Part shown: positions 52,436 through 60,995 of the stretch, one piece after another | How positions within the stretch are numbered: position 1 is the first letter of the stretch | Layout of the letters: the number at the start of each line of letters is the position of its first letter | Source: Croceivirga lutea | GTDB taxonomy: Bacteria; Bacteroidota; Bacteroidia; Flavobacteriales; Flavobacteriaceae | Direction: 5' to 3' | DNA: 64,000 nucleotides | NCBI RefSeq assembly: GCF_014235875.1 | Contig: NZ_JACJUK010000001.1 | Location: 620,001 to 684,000, forward strand | Position numbers and translations under genes: made by a program | Notes under the pieces: generated by a model | What the model saw: the letters and a program-made list of their open reading frames with translations, nothing else | Database searches by the model: none | What the model was told of the DNA's origin: nothing

Positions 52436-53863
52436 ATGAAAAAACTCTTTTTAGCAATTTTAGGTTTCTCTCTTTGTTTTACTGGTATGGCTCAGAAAAT
52501 GAGCAAAAACAAGAAAGCAGTAATTAATTCTGTTGATAATCATAAAGAAGACCTGATAAAAATTAGTGACTCTATATGGGCTTATGCAGAAACCGCATTT
52601 GATGAGTCAAAGTCAGCTGAAGTTTTAGCCAGCTATGCAGAAAAAAATGGGTTAAAAGTTACAAGAGGTGTTGCCAATATACCTACAGCTTTTACTGCAA
52701 CGTATGGTTCTGGTTCCCCAGTTATAAGTATACTTGGTGAATTTGATGCACTCCCTGGTTTATCACAAAAAACAGAACCAACAAAAAATCCTTTAGAACA
52801 AGGAGCACCGGGTCATGGCTGTGGTCATAACATGTTTGGTGCTGCAAGTTTAGGAGCTGCAATTGCTATTAAAGAACAAATAGAAGCAGGTAACTTAAAA
52901 GGAACGGTTAAATTCTTAGGTACACCTGCAGAAGAAAAATACTTTGCAAAAGTATGGATGGTAGAAGCTGGTTTATGGGATGATGTTGATGTAAACATAA
53001 GTTGGCATCCTGGTGCAAATATTGAAGCTGACGTACAAAGTGGGCTTTCACTTATAGATTTTGTAGTTGAGTTTTATGGCCAGGCTGCACACGCATCTGC
53101 AGACCCTTGGAATGGTAGAAGTGCTTCTGATGCTCTAGAACTTTATACCACAGGTATAAATTATTATCGTGAACACATAAAACCAACGTCTAGAATTCAT
53201 TATCACATTCAAGATGGGGGTCAGGTAGTAAATGTAGTACCAGATTATTCTAAAATTTGGGTAAGAGTTAGAGACCCAAAAAGAAAAGTAATGCTGCCTA
53301 CCTATGAACAAGTTAAAAAAATGGCAGAAGGTGCTGCAATCATGGCCAATGTGGACTATAAAATATCATTAGTTTCTGGTATTTATGAAACATTGGTTAA
53401 CAGAGCTGGCGGTGAAATTATGCAGGGTAACTTAGAATTACTCGGCCCTATTACCTACACTAATGAAGAAATTGCTTTTGGTAAAGCTATACAAAAAGCA
53501 ACTGGTAAACCAGAGGTTGGTTTTGACAGTGAAATTAATCCGTTATTACCTACACAAGAATTTCCGGGTGGGGGTTCTACAGATGTTGGCGATGTTAGTT
53601 GGAATGTTCCTAATATCAACCTTAGTGTAACTGTTGCTCCTAAAGATACACCATGGCACTCTTGGGCAGTTGTAGCATGTGGCGGTATGAGTGTTGGTCA
53701 TAAAGGTATGGTCTATGCCTCAAAAGCAATGGCAATGACCATGACAGATTTATTTGAAAATCAAAAACTTATCGACAAGGTAAAAGAAGAATTTACTACA
53801 AGAAAAGGAGACGAGAAATATGAAGCTATGATTGATGGTCCGCCACCAATTGGAAAGAATTAA
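52436..53863 (+). CDS. exported M20 family amidohydrolase
   Basis: This 475-residue metal-dependent amidohydrolase resembles AbgB (p-aminobenzoyl-glutamate hydrolase subunit) and other M20D peptidases. It has a signal peptide (ending FTGMAQ, residue 19) and the metal and catalytic motifs GEFDALPG, GHGCGHNMFGAA, TPAEEKYFAK and, after the dimerisation domain (HASADPWNGRSASDALEL), a C-terminal PWHSW. The signal peptide suggests a periplasmic enzyme releasing amino acids from amides or N-acyl compounds. It heads a same-strand group with the Lacal_2735 protein, pirin and a small membrane protein. Confidence 0.9.
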   Translation: MKKLFLAILGFSLCFTGMAQKMSKNKKAVINSVDNHKEDLIKISDSIWAYAETAFDESKSAEVLASYAEKNGLKVTRGVANIPTAFTATYGSGSPVISILGEFDALPGLSQKTEPTKNPLEQGAPGHGCGHNMFGAASLGAAIAIKEQIEAGNLKGTVKFLGTPAEEKYFAKVWMVEAGLWDDVDVNISWHPGANIEADVQSGLSLIDFVVEFYGQAAHASADPWNGRSASDALELYTTGINYYREHIKPTSRIHYHIQDGGQVVNVVPDYSKIWVRVRDPKRKVMLPTYEQVKKMAEGAAIMANVDYKISLVSGIYETLVNRAGGEIMQGNLELLGPITYTNEEIAFGKAIQKATGKPEVGFDSEINPLLPTQEFPGGGSTDVGDVSWNVPNINLSVTVAPKDTPWHSWAVVACGGMSVGHKGMVYASKAMAMTMTDLFENQKLIDKVKEEFTTRKGDEKYEAMIDGPPPIGKN

Positions 53864-53880
53864 ATACTAAAAAAATTGCT

Positions 53881-54042
53881 ATGTTTAAGTTATTTAAAAA
53901 GAAAACTGAAAAAGAAAAATTACAAGAAAAATATCAAAAGTTAATGAAAGAAGCCTTTGAGCTTTCTAAAATTGACAGAAGTAAAAGTGATAGCAAATAT
54001 GCAGAAGCAGACGCTATACAACAGCAAATTGATGCCTTGTAA
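53881..54042 (+). CDS. Lacal_2735 family small protein
   Basis: This 53-residue protein lies between the amidohydrolase (17 bases upstream) and pirin (12 bases downstream). It begins MFKLFKKKTEKEKLQEKY, continues with a charged helix (KLMKEAFELSKIDRS) and ends with KYAEADAIQQQIDAL. I recognise this as the flavobacterial family named Lacal_2735: short, highly charged, with two predicted helices and no signal peptide. Function is unknown. The family pattern and tight spacing make it a convincing gene despite its size. Confidence 0.85.
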   Translation: MFKLFKKKTEKEKLQEKYQKLMKEAFELSKIDRSKSDSKYAEADAIQQQIDAL

Positions 54043-54054
54043 TTACAGCAAATA

Positions 54055-55053
54055 ATGAACCCAATAAAACATATTTTTCCACTTGGTTTTCCTTGGCAAA
54101 CCCAAGACCCATTTTTGTTTTGTGTTTACCATTTAGATCACTATCCAAAAGGTGAAGAGAATATGGGGCCTTCACCTTCACTGTTAAAAGGTCGAGCACT
54201 TGGTAATGATTTTGTAAAAAAAGATGGTTGGCGCATGTATCATGGTCAAACCATACCAGGATTTCCAGCACATCCGCATCGAGGGTTTGAAACCATTACT
54301 ATTGTAAATAAAGGATACTGCGACCATAGTGACTCCTTGGGGGCAGCGGGTAGGTTTGGTGAAGGTGATGTGCAATGGATGACAGCAGGTAGTGGTGTGC
54401 AACATTCAGAAATGTTTCCTTTAGTAAATACTGAAGATGAAAACACCCTTGAGTTATTTCAAATTTGGTTAAATCTTCCTAAAGCAAATAAATTTGTAGA
54501 CCCACATTTTAAAATGTTGTGGCACGAAGACATTCCTGTAATAGCAGATGATAATAGTAGAATTCAACTAATTGCAGGGCAATTTAACGATAATAAGGCC
54601 ATTAATCCTGCTCCAGATTCTTGGGCCAATACTGAAGTTAATCAAGTTCAAATATGGATTATTACGGTGAAACCAAATTCTACTTTTGAACTGCCAACAA
54701 CTACACATCATGTAAATAGAAACTTATACTTTTTTGAAGGTGAGAAAGTTACTATTAATGAAACAACTATTCCTTTAGAATCTGGAGTAGATTTAGATGC
54801 TTCACTACCTACCATTATTAAAACCGAAAATGTTGAAGCTAAATTTTTGTTGTTGCAAGGAAAACCTATTAATGAACCTGTTGTTCAACAAGGACCTTTT
54901 GTGATGAATTCACATGAGGAGTTACAAAAAGCATTTGAAGAATACCGTTTAACCCAGTTTGGAGGCTGGCCTTGGCCATATACAGACAATGTGCATGCTA
55001 AAGATAAAGGGCGGTTTGCAAAATATCCGAACGGAAATTTAATTGAGAAGTGA
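54055..55053 (+). CDS. pirin family protein
   Basis: This 332-residue bicupin has the pirin core AHPHRGFETITIVNKG in the N-terminal domain, with two of the metal-binding histidines, followed by GDVQWMTAGSGVQHSEM with the remaining histidine and acidic ligands. The C-terminal cupin (about 215-300) is degenerate in metal ligands, as usual. Pirins bind iron and several have quercetin dioxygenase activity; the role here is unknown. The TGA stop overlaps the GTG start of the next gene (GTGA). Confidence 0.9.
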   Translation: MNPIKHIFPLGFPWQTQDPFLFCVYHLDHYPKGEENMGPSPSLLKGRALGNDFVKKDGWRMYHGQTIPGFPAHPHRGFETITIVNKGYCDHSDSLGAAGRFGEGDVQWMTAGSGVQHSEMFPLVNTEDENTLELFQIWLNLPKANKFVDPHFKMLWHEDIPVIADDNSRIQLIAGQFNDNKAINPAPDSWANTEVNQVQIWIITVKPNSTFELPTTTHHVNRNLYFFEGEKVTINETTIPLESGVDLDASLPTIIKTENVEAKFLLLQGKPINEPVVQQGPFVMNSHEELQKAFEEYRLTQFGGWPWPYTDNVHAKDKGRFAKYPNGNLIEK

Positions 55054-55484
55054 GAAAACTTTTCTTGCTACGCCTTCTGTTCGATTTTGGGTTAGTTGTT
55101 CTTATTTGGATGGTTCAACTAATTATCTATCCTAGTTTCCAATATTATACTACTGCTGATTTAGAAATTTGGCACCCAGTATACACTAAAGCCATATCAA
55201 TACTAGTAATACCTTTAATGCTAGCTCAATTAACAATTGTTGGTATGCAATTCTTGAAAGTTAAAAAGTTATATGGCTTTTTAAGTTTGGGTTGCGTACT
55301 AATGGTTTGGTTACTTACTTTTTTAATATTTGTTCCAATACATAACCAACTCAGTTCCGGGGTAATTGAACAGTCAACATTGGAAAATTTAGTTAAACTC
55401 AATTGGCTAAGAACAGCTTTGTGGACTATTATATTCTTATTGAATTTTGTCTTTTTAAAGTACAAATCATTTAAACTGTTCTGA
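55050..55484 (+). CDS. four-helix membrane protein of unknown function
   Basis: This 144-residue protein has four clear transmembrane helices: FDFGLVVLIWMVQLIIYPSF near residue 10-30, AISILVIPLMLAQLTIVGMQF, FLSLGCVLMVWLLTFLIFV and LRTALWTIIFLLNFVFL. I do not recognise the family. The start is GTG, overlapping the pirin stop codon by four bases, so translation is coupled to pirin. It is the last gene of this same-strand group. Confidence 0.8.
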   Translation: MRKLFLLRLLFDFGLVVLIWMVQLIIYPSFQYYTTADLEIWHPVYTKAISILVIPLMLAQLTIVGMQFLKVKKLYGFLSLGCVLMVWLLTFLIFVPIHNQLSSGVIEQSTLENLVKLNWLRTALWTIIFLLNFVFLKYKSFKLF

Positions 55485-55549
55485 CGTGCTAAACCTTGGC
55501 GAGTTTTATTTTTTCTAAAAATAGATTCAATTTACTGGTAAAAGTATTT

Positions 55550-55658
55550 TGTTTAACTAGTAATTAATAGTTAAAATCATCGATTAACTACCTAAATCAC
55601 TGGTATTTGAGGATATATCATCAAATTCTCATAAAATCACCATTTTTTAAGTTAAACA
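55550..55658. promoter_or_regulatory. TGTTTAAC/GTTAAACA elements upstream of the BLUF gene
   Basis: TGTTTAAC occurs at 55550-55557 and its reverse complement GTTAAACA at 55651-55658, the latter 7 bases upstream of the -7 box. A further GTTAAAATCA at 55570-55579 is also found upstream of the photolyase operon (49890-49899). These are candidate sites for a shared regulator of the two light-related units. This is a low-complexity, AT-rich context, so coincidence cannot be excluded. Confidence 0.4.
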
Positions 55659-55665
55659 AAATCGA

Positions 55666-55673
55666 TATATTTG
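55666..55673 (+). promoter_or_regulatory. -7 promoter element for the BLUF gene
   Basis: TATATTTG matches TAnnTTTG and ends 21 bases before the ATG at 55695. It contains the TTG that opens a longer frame at 55671, ruling that start out. Confidence 0.6.
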
Positions 55674-55694
55674 AGTAATTACCTACCAATCAAT

Positions 55695-56123
55695 ATGTAT
55701 TCGATTATTTACCGGTCCATTGCGGACCCAGATTTTTCAACTATAGACATTTACCAAATGCTTAGTAGATCAAGAGACAACAATCAAGAAAATGGTGTAA
55801 CTGGCTGTCTATTGTATCATCAGAATCAATTTATTCAACTCTTAGAAGGAGAGAAAAATGTGATTACTTCTCTTTATGAGAAAATCCTTAAAGATTCAAG
55901 ACATAGAAACATAGCCACTATAAAAGAAAAGCAGATAAATGCACCTATTTTTTTAGATTGGAGCATGGCTTTTCATGACTTTCAACAAAACGGAAATGCT
56001 AAGCATCAAAAGCTAAAAAAGATTGATCAAATATTTGAACAATCTTCAGCCTTTGATAAAGGAAGTGATATGGCTCTAGATTTTTTTAAAAATGTAAACG
56101 ATATACTCTTTACAAAAAACTAA
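55695..56123 (+). CDS. BLUF domain blue-light photoreceptor
   Basis: This 142-residue protein is a single BLUF domain that binds FAD non-covalently and senses blue light. The photocycle residues are in place: Y6 in IIYRS (equivalent of Tyr8 or Tyr21 in model proteins), N30 in SRDNN, Q48 in FIQLLEG, and the semi-conserved W89 and M91 in DWSM. It continues as a short helical C-terminal tail of about 45 residues without an enzymatic or DNA-binding output domain, so it must signal through a partner protein. It stands alone downstream of its own promoter and converges with murA, overlapping it by four bases. Confidence 0.92.
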   Translation: MYSIIYRSIADPDFSTIDIYQMLSRSRDNNQENGVTGCLLYHQNQFIQLLEGEKNVITSLYEKILKDSRHRNIATIKEKQINAPIFLDWSMAFHDFQQNGNAKHQKLKKIDQIFEQSSAFDKGSDMALDFFKNVNDILFTKN

Positions 56124-57427
56124 ACACGAACTATATCAGCACCGATAGCTCTTAACCTTTCATCAATATTTTCATAACCTCTATCAATCTGTTCTATGTT
56201 ATGAATTGTAGAAGTTCCTTTTGCTGACAATGCAGCAATTAATAGCGAAACTCCTGCTCTAATATCTGGAGAAGTCATTGTAGTTGACTTTAAGGTAGAT
56301 TTAAAATCATGACCAATAACCGTTGCTCTGTGCGGGTCACATAAAATAATTTTTGCCCCCATATCTAATAATTTATCAACAAAGAACAAGCGGCTCTCAA
56401 ACATTTTTTGATGAATAATTACCTCTCCTCTAGCTTGTGTAGCAACAACCAATAATATACTCAACAAATCTGGTGTTAAACCTGGCCAAGGAGCATCTGC
56501 AATGGTCAGTATTGAACCATCTATGTAATTTTGAATTTCATACCCATTTTTATGAGCTGGAATAAAAATATCGTCGCCCTTCTGTTCAAGGGTAATACCC
56601 AATTTTCTGAATGCAGCGGGAATCTGACCTAAATTTTCCCAACTCACATTTTTAATAGTCAACTCACTTTGAGTCATTGCCGCTAAACCAACCCAACTAC
56701 CAATTTCAATCATATCTGGCAACATGGTATGTTCTGTTCCTCCTAAACTATCAACCCCCTCAATAGTTAAAAGATTAGAACCAATACCAGAAATTTTTGC
56801 TCCCATTCTAACTAACATCTTACAAAGTTGTTGCAAGTATGGTTCACATGCTGCGTTATAAATTGTAGTTGTACCTTCTGCTAAAACTGCAGCCATTACA
56901 ATATTAGCTGTACCCGTTACAGAAGCCTCATCTAGTAGCATATAAGTGCCTTTTAATTTTTCAGCTTCAACACCATAGAAGTATTCTTCCTTGTTGTATC
57001 TGAAATTAGCACCTAGTTTTATAAAACCTTCAAAATGTGTATCTAGTCTGCGGCGACCAATTTTATCTCCACCAGGTTTTGGAATATAACCTTTCCCAAA
57101 TCTACCTAAGAGCGGGCCTACTAGCATAATAGATCCTCTTAATCCTCTACCATCTTGCTTAAATTGGTCTGATTGTAAATAGTCTAGATTTACATCGTCA
57201 GCTTTAAAAGTGTAAGAACCTTTACCTTTCTTTTGAATTTTAACACCTAAATCCTCTAAAAGAGCTATTAATTTATTTACGTCAACAATATCTGGAATGT
57301 TATGTATAGTAACTTTTTCAGGTGTTAACAATACGGCACAAAGTATTTGTAACGCTTCATTTTTGGCGCCTTGAGGAGTAATCTCACCTTGTAATGGTAA
57401 ACCTCCTTCAATTCTAAATGTTCCCAT
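56120..57427 (-). CDS. murA: UDP-N-acetylglucosamine 1-carboxyvinyltransferase (MurA)
   Basis: MurA transfers enolpyruvate from PEP to UDP-GlcNAc in the first committed step of peptidoglycan synthesis. The 435-residue protein shows the conserved K22-N23 pair (GAKNEALQ), the catalytic loop at about 117-125 and the conserved blocks VTGTANIVMAA and DIRAGVSLLIAAL. In the loop the sequence is PGGDKIG: aspartate D121 replaces the cysteine (Cys115 in Escherichia coli) that fosfomycin alkylates. Natural Asp variants remain active and are fosfomycin-insensitive. It is downstream of DUF4290 (23 bases) in the same transcript. Confidence 0.95.
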   Translation of the reverse strand: MGTFRIEGGLPLQGEITPQGAKNEALQILCAVLLTPEKVTIHNIPDIVDVNKLIALLEDLGVKIQKKGKGSYTFKADDVNLDYLQSDQFKQDGRGLRGSIMLVGPLLGRFGKGYIPKPGGDKIGRRRLDTHFEGFIKLGANFRYNKEEYFYGVEAEKLKGTYMLLDEASVTGTANIVMAAVLAEGTTTIYNAACEPYLQQLCKMLVRMGAKISGIGSNLLTIEGVDSLGGTEHTMLPDMIEIGSWVGLAAMTQSELTIKNVSWENLGQIPAAFRKLGITLEQKGDDIFIPAHKNGYEIQNYIDGSILTIADAPWPGLTPDLLSILLVVATQARGEVIIHQKMFESRLFFVDKLLDMGAKIILCDPHRATVIGHDFKSTLKSTTMTSPDIRAGVSLLIAALSAKGTSTIHNIEQIDRGYENIDERLRAIGADIVRV

Positions 57428-57450
57428 AAGTTTTTTGAAAGGTAAATTGG

Positions 57451-58095
57451 TTAATAACGCTTTTTGCGATTATTGCTTCTGTGGTTCTTTTTGCCAGCCC
57501 TGTTTGACTTCTGATTACGATTTTTCAAAAATTGAGTACTCTCGGTTAGCGTTTCACCGTCTGGGGCCAAATCTATTTCACCGTTGCTCAGTTCTTTTAA
57601 ATGTTCAAAAATAGCAGCATCATCTACAACATCTTTATTCCAGTTTAGATAACACTTCTTCATATGATTTGCTATGGCATATTCTAAACCGTCTCTAAGA
57701 TCACCTTTATCCCACTTTACAGCAACATCTATCATTCTTTTAATATTGTTACCATAAAATCTATACTTAGGATGATTTTGGGGGTAATCTAATGGCTCAG
57801 GGCGTTGTTGTAAGACTTCTTTAGCAGTAATAGGAAAAGGAGAATCTACATCTAATTTAAAATCAGACATTATAAACAATTGATCCCATAATTTATGCTG
57901 AAAATCAGGTACATCTCTTAAGTGTGGTTGAAGATTACCCATTACACTAATAATACTATTAGCTACTTTATTACGTTCGTCTCTATCCTCAATACTTACG
58001 GCATAATCAACCATTTTTTGAAAATGACGACCATATTCTGGAATATGTAAATGTGATCTTTCTGTATTGTACTCTAAAATATCTAATCCTGTCAA
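57451..58095 (-). CDS. DUF4290 domain protein
   Basis: This 214-residue soluble protein belongs to the Bacteroidetes-specific family DUF4290, recognisable by the N-terminal LEYNTERSHLHIPEYGRHFQKMVDYA and by WDKGDLRDGLEYAIANHMKKCYLNWNKD. The last about 30 residues are highly basic and asparagine-rich, which suggests binding to nucleic acid or another acidic partner. Function is unknown. The reading frame opens with TTG at 58095, with no ATG before the conserved N-terminus. It immediately precedes murA, as I would expect in other Flavobacteriia. Confidence 0.87.
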   Translation of the reverse strand: MTGLDILEYNTERSHLHIPEYGRHFQKMVDYAVSIEDRDERNKVANSIISVMGNLQPHLRDVPDFQHKLWDQLFIMSDFKLDVDSPFPITAKEVLQQRPEPLDYPQNHPKYRFYGNNIKRMIDVAVKWDKGDLRDGLEYAIANHMKKCYLNWNKDVVDDAAIFEHLKELSNGEIDLAPDGETLTESTQFLKNRNQKSNRAGKKNHRSNNRKKRY

Positions 58096-58166
58096 AATGT
58101 AGGGGTTTTACTAAATGTTAGCGTGTAGTAATTGTACGCAAAATACTAAAAATATGTTACTCTTGT

Positions 58167-58454
58167 TTAAAGTGAAATTACACCATCTATTTTACCAACT
58201 TCTTTATACTTGGCTATAACCTCATCTGGGTTTTTAAGATTTACCGTTATTGAAAGACTTGTATACTTTCCGTTTTTAGATAGTTTAGACTCAATTACAG
58301 CTCCAGAATTATCGAAAATTTTATTTATTTCAGCACTTTTAGCCTCGTTGGTAGGTATTATAAATTTATATAAATAATTGGAAGGCCAAGTTGTTGTAGT
58401 TTCTAATTGTTCTTTAAGCCTAGTGTAAAACTCTTCTGGCTTTTGATTATCCAT
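58167..58454 (-). CDS. DUF493 family protein
   Basis: This 95-residue protein has the ferredoxin-like DUF493 (YbeD) pattern: WPSNYLYKFIIPTNEAKSAEINKIF, a central SKNGKYTSLSITVNLKNPDEVIAKYKEV and a short C-terminal strand ending GVISL. YbeD-type proteins resemble ACT-like regulatory domains; their role is not defined. It starts opposite the ATPase gene across a short divergent region and lies 71 bases before DUF4290, with which it may be co-transcribed. Confidence 0.88.
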   Translation of the reverse strand: MDNQKPEEFYTRLKEQLETTTTWPSNYLYKFIIPTNEAKSAEINKIFDNSGAVIESKLSKNGKYTSLSITVNLKNPDEVIAKYKEVGKIDGVISL

Positions 58455-58468
58455 TTGAATGTTTTATG

Positions 58469-58476
58469 CAAAGATA
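58469..58476 (-). promoter_or_regulatory. -7 promoter element for DUF493-DUF4290-murA
   Basis: The minus strand reads TATCTTTG, matching TAnnTTTG, and ends 14 bases before the DUF493 ATG at 58454. It lies inside the longer open frame of the divergent ATPase gene, which supports starting that gene at 58540. Confidence 0.6.
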
Positions 58477-58539
58477 GCTTTTGCATTACTTTTTTTCTAC
58501 TACTTTGATTTCTTTACTTTGCAAACAATTAGTAAAATA

Positions 58540-59100
58540 TTGACTACGAAAAGAATTGTTATTACAGGAGCGCCTGGTACCGGCAAAACAGTTGTTGTTA
58601 AAGCTTTAGAAGAGCAAGGGTATGTTTGTTTTCATGAAGTTATTCGAACTATGACTGCTGAGGCAAAAGAAACGGGCACTACTAAAGAGATAAAATCAAA
58701 TCCTTTAGTTTTTGTTGATGACCCTATGGCGTTTAATACATTTTTGTTAGAAGAACGTTTAAAACATCATCAAAAAGCAAAAACCATTACAGAACCAGTA
58801 AGTTTTTTTGATCGCGGTACCCCTGATGTATTGGCTTACATGAATTTTTTTAACCAAGAATATGGGCAAACGTTTATAGATACCTGTAAAAATTATAGGT
58901 ACGATCAGGTTTTTATACTTCCGCCATGGAAAGAAATTTATGTAAGAGATAATGAGCGATTAGAAACTTTTACTCAAGCTCAAGAGTTACACAAACATTT
59001 GTTTGATACTTATGAGGAATTCAATTATAATCCCCTAGTTGTGCCCCCTGCAAGTATTACAGATAGAGTTAACTTTGTATTAGAAAACTTAGGTAATTAG
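58540..59100 (+). CDS. P-loop ATPase/kinase-like protein
   Basis: This 186-residue nucleotide-binding protein opens with RIVITGAPGTGKTVVVKAL, whose P-loop (GAPGTGKT) is at residues 10-17. FFDRGTPDVLAYM near residue 87 looks like a Walker B or substrate loop. The overall pattern is the small AAA/kinase-like family often found beside recQ in Flavobacteriia; the phosphorylated substrate, if any, is unknown. A longer frame from ATG 58459 exists, but it would run through the DUF493 promoter; TTG 58540 places the P-loop at the usual distance. The stop codon shares one base with the GTG start of recQ. Confidence 0.82.
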   Translation: MTTKRIVITGAPGTGKTVVVKALEEQGYVCFHEVIRTMTAEAKETGTTKEIKSNPLVFVDDPMAFNTFLLEERLKHHQKAKTITEPVSFFDRGTPDVLAYMNFFNQEYGQTFIDTCKNYRYDQVFILPPWKEIYVRDNERLETFTQAQELHKHLFDTYEEFNYNPLVVPPASITDRVNFVLENLGN

Positions 59101-60995
59101 TGTATTTAAATGCCCTGAACATCTTAACTAAATACTGGGGCCACACATCTTTTAGAGGGTCTCAAGAAGCTATTATTTCAAGTGTACTCGACAATAAAGA
59201 TGTTTTAGCCTTAATGCCAACAGGAGGAGGAAAATCTATTTGTTTTCAGATTCCGGCTATGGCAAAAGAAGGTATTTGTATTGTAGTTTCTCCTTTAGTT
59301 GCCTTAATTCAAGATCAAGTTTCTGCGTTAAAAGAAAAAAGTATTAAAGCAATTGGCTTAACTGGCAGCATTCGTGAAAACCAATTAATTGATTTATTAG
59401 ACAATTGTGTTTTTGGTAACTACAAGTTTCTATACTTATCACCCGAAAGATTACAACAAGAAATTGTTAGAAATAGAATTTTAGAAATGAATGTAAACCT
59501 CATTGCTATAGATGAAGCACATTGCATTTCGCAATGGGGTCATGATTTTCGACCGTCATATTTAGAATGTAATATCTTAAGAGAGCTCAAACCAAAAGTG
59601 CCTATTCTAGCTTTAACAGCTACAGCATCTAAAAAAGTTAGTGAAGAAATTATTGAAAATCTAACGTTACAATCGGTCAAAATTTTCAAAGATTCTTTCG
59701 CTCGTCATAACATTTCATATCAAGTAATTCATACAGAAAACAAGTACAGTATACTTCAGCATCAACTTAAAAAATTAAAAGGAAGTGCAATTGTGTATGT
59801 TAGAAATAGAAGAGCTTCAAAAACATTAAGTACCCATTTAAATGCTATTGGAATTAGCGCTGCATTTTATCATGGCGGCATGCAACAGATAGAAAAAAAA
59901 GAACAATTAGATGCTTGGATTTCTGGTAAAAAACCAGTGATGGTGGCTACCAATGCCTTTGGTATGGGAATAGATAAGGCAAATGTACAAGTGGTTATTC
60001 ATTATCAACTTCCTAACAATATTGAAAATTATTTTCAAGAAGCTGGGAGAGCTGGTAGAGATGGTAGTAAGGCATTAGCCATTTTATTAACCAATGAAGA
60101 AGATAAGTTTGCTGGTAAAAAACAATTTGTAGACAACCTTCCTACTTCAAAACTAGTTAAAGAGGTGTATAAAAAACTTAACAATCATTTACAAATAGCC
60201 TATGGTGATGGTTTTGGAGAAATATATCAATTAAACTTTGGAGAGTTCTGTACCAAATACAATTTTAATAAGGGTACCACTTTTGAAGTTTTTAAAATCT
60301 TGGACCAAAACAGTATTATAAGCTTGTCACATAACTTAAAAGTTAAAACCACTTTAATGTTTACGGCAACTAAGGAGCAACTTTTTAACTATTTTACTAA
60401 GAACCCGAACACTGAAAATATTATAAAAACCACCTTAAGAACGTACGGTGGACTTTTTGATTTTGAAACTAAGATTAACCTAGATTTAATTGTAAGAAAA
60501 ACTGGAAGCACTTACAACTTGATACATAAGACTTTTGAAAATCTTCAAGTTCAGGGATTAGCTGAATTTGCTTTCGGAAACGAAGATTTAGAGATTACTT
60601 ATTTAGTACCAAGAGAAGATGATAATACTATAAACACAATCACCAAAAAACTTGAACAATTAAATCAATTAAAATCAGATAAATTCAATGCCGTGCTAGA
60701 CTATATTTCAAATACTACTATTTGTAGAAGTCAACAATTGTTGTTGTATTTTGATGAAGTTAGCTCAAAAGATTGTGGTATTTGTGATGTTTGCCTATCA
60801 AAATCATTGACTAATATTTCACCCAAAACCTATAAAAAAAGTATTCTTGATTTATTGATTAAAAAGCCACTTAGTTCTAAGGAAATAATTGAATTAACTG
60901 GTTTTTCTAGAGATAGAATTTTACAAATAATAAGAGAATTGCTTGAAGATGAATTAATAACAATTGATGAAAAAAATCAATATGTCAGAAAGTAA
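59100..60995 (+). CDS. recQ: RecQ family ATP-dependent DNA helicase
   Basis: This 631-residue superfamily 2 helicase unwinds DNA 3' to 5' in repair and recombination. It contains motif 0 and I (FRGSQEAIISS, MPTGGGKS), motif II DEAH (IDEAHCISQWG), motif III (ALTATA), motif VI (QEAGRAGRDG), and the C-terminal zinc site with cysteines at CRSQQLLLYF and CGICDVC followed by a winged helix. I see no HRDC domain; the C-terminus ends in a helix-turn-helix-like segment. The start is GTG, overlapping the preceding stop by one base. Confidence 0.93.
   Translation: MYLNALNILTKYWGHTSFRGSQEAIISSVLDNKDVLALMPTGGGKSICFQIPAMAKEGICIVVSPLVALIQDQVSALKEKSIKAIGLTGSIRENQLIDLLDNCVFGNYKFLYLSPERLQQEIVRNRILEMNVNLIAIDEAHCISQWGHDFRPSYLECNILRELKPKVPILALTATASKKVSEEIIENLTLQSVKIFKDSFARHNISYQVIHTENKYSILQHQLKKLKGSAIVYVRNRRASKTLSTHLNAIGISAAFYHGGMQQIEKKEQLDAWISGKKPVMVATNAFGMGIDKANVQVVIHYQLPNNIENYFQEAGRAGRDGSKALAILLTNEEDKFAGKKQFVDNLPTSKLVKEVYKKLNNHLQIAYGDGFGEIYQLNFGEFCTKYNFNKGTTFEVFKILDQNSIISLSHNLKVKTTLMFTATKEQLFNYFTKNPNTENIIKTTLRTYGGLFDFETKINLDLIVRKTGSTYNLIHKTFENLQVQGLAEFAFGNEDLEITYLVPREDDNTINTITKKLEQLNQLKSDKFNAVLDYISNTTICRSQQLLLYFDEVSSKDCGICDVCLSKSLTNISPKTYKKSILDLLIKKPLSSKEIIELTGFSRDRILQIIRELLEDELITIDEKNQYVRK

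Noticed and set aside
55671-55694. TTG start of the BLUF frame
   Set aside because: The TTG is part of the -7 box TATATTTG, so it cannot be in the transcript.
58459-58539. 27-residue N-terminal extension of the P-loop ATPase
   Set aside because: It overlaps the divergent DUF493 promoter and would place a hydrophobic stretch before the P-loop of a cytosolic ATPase.
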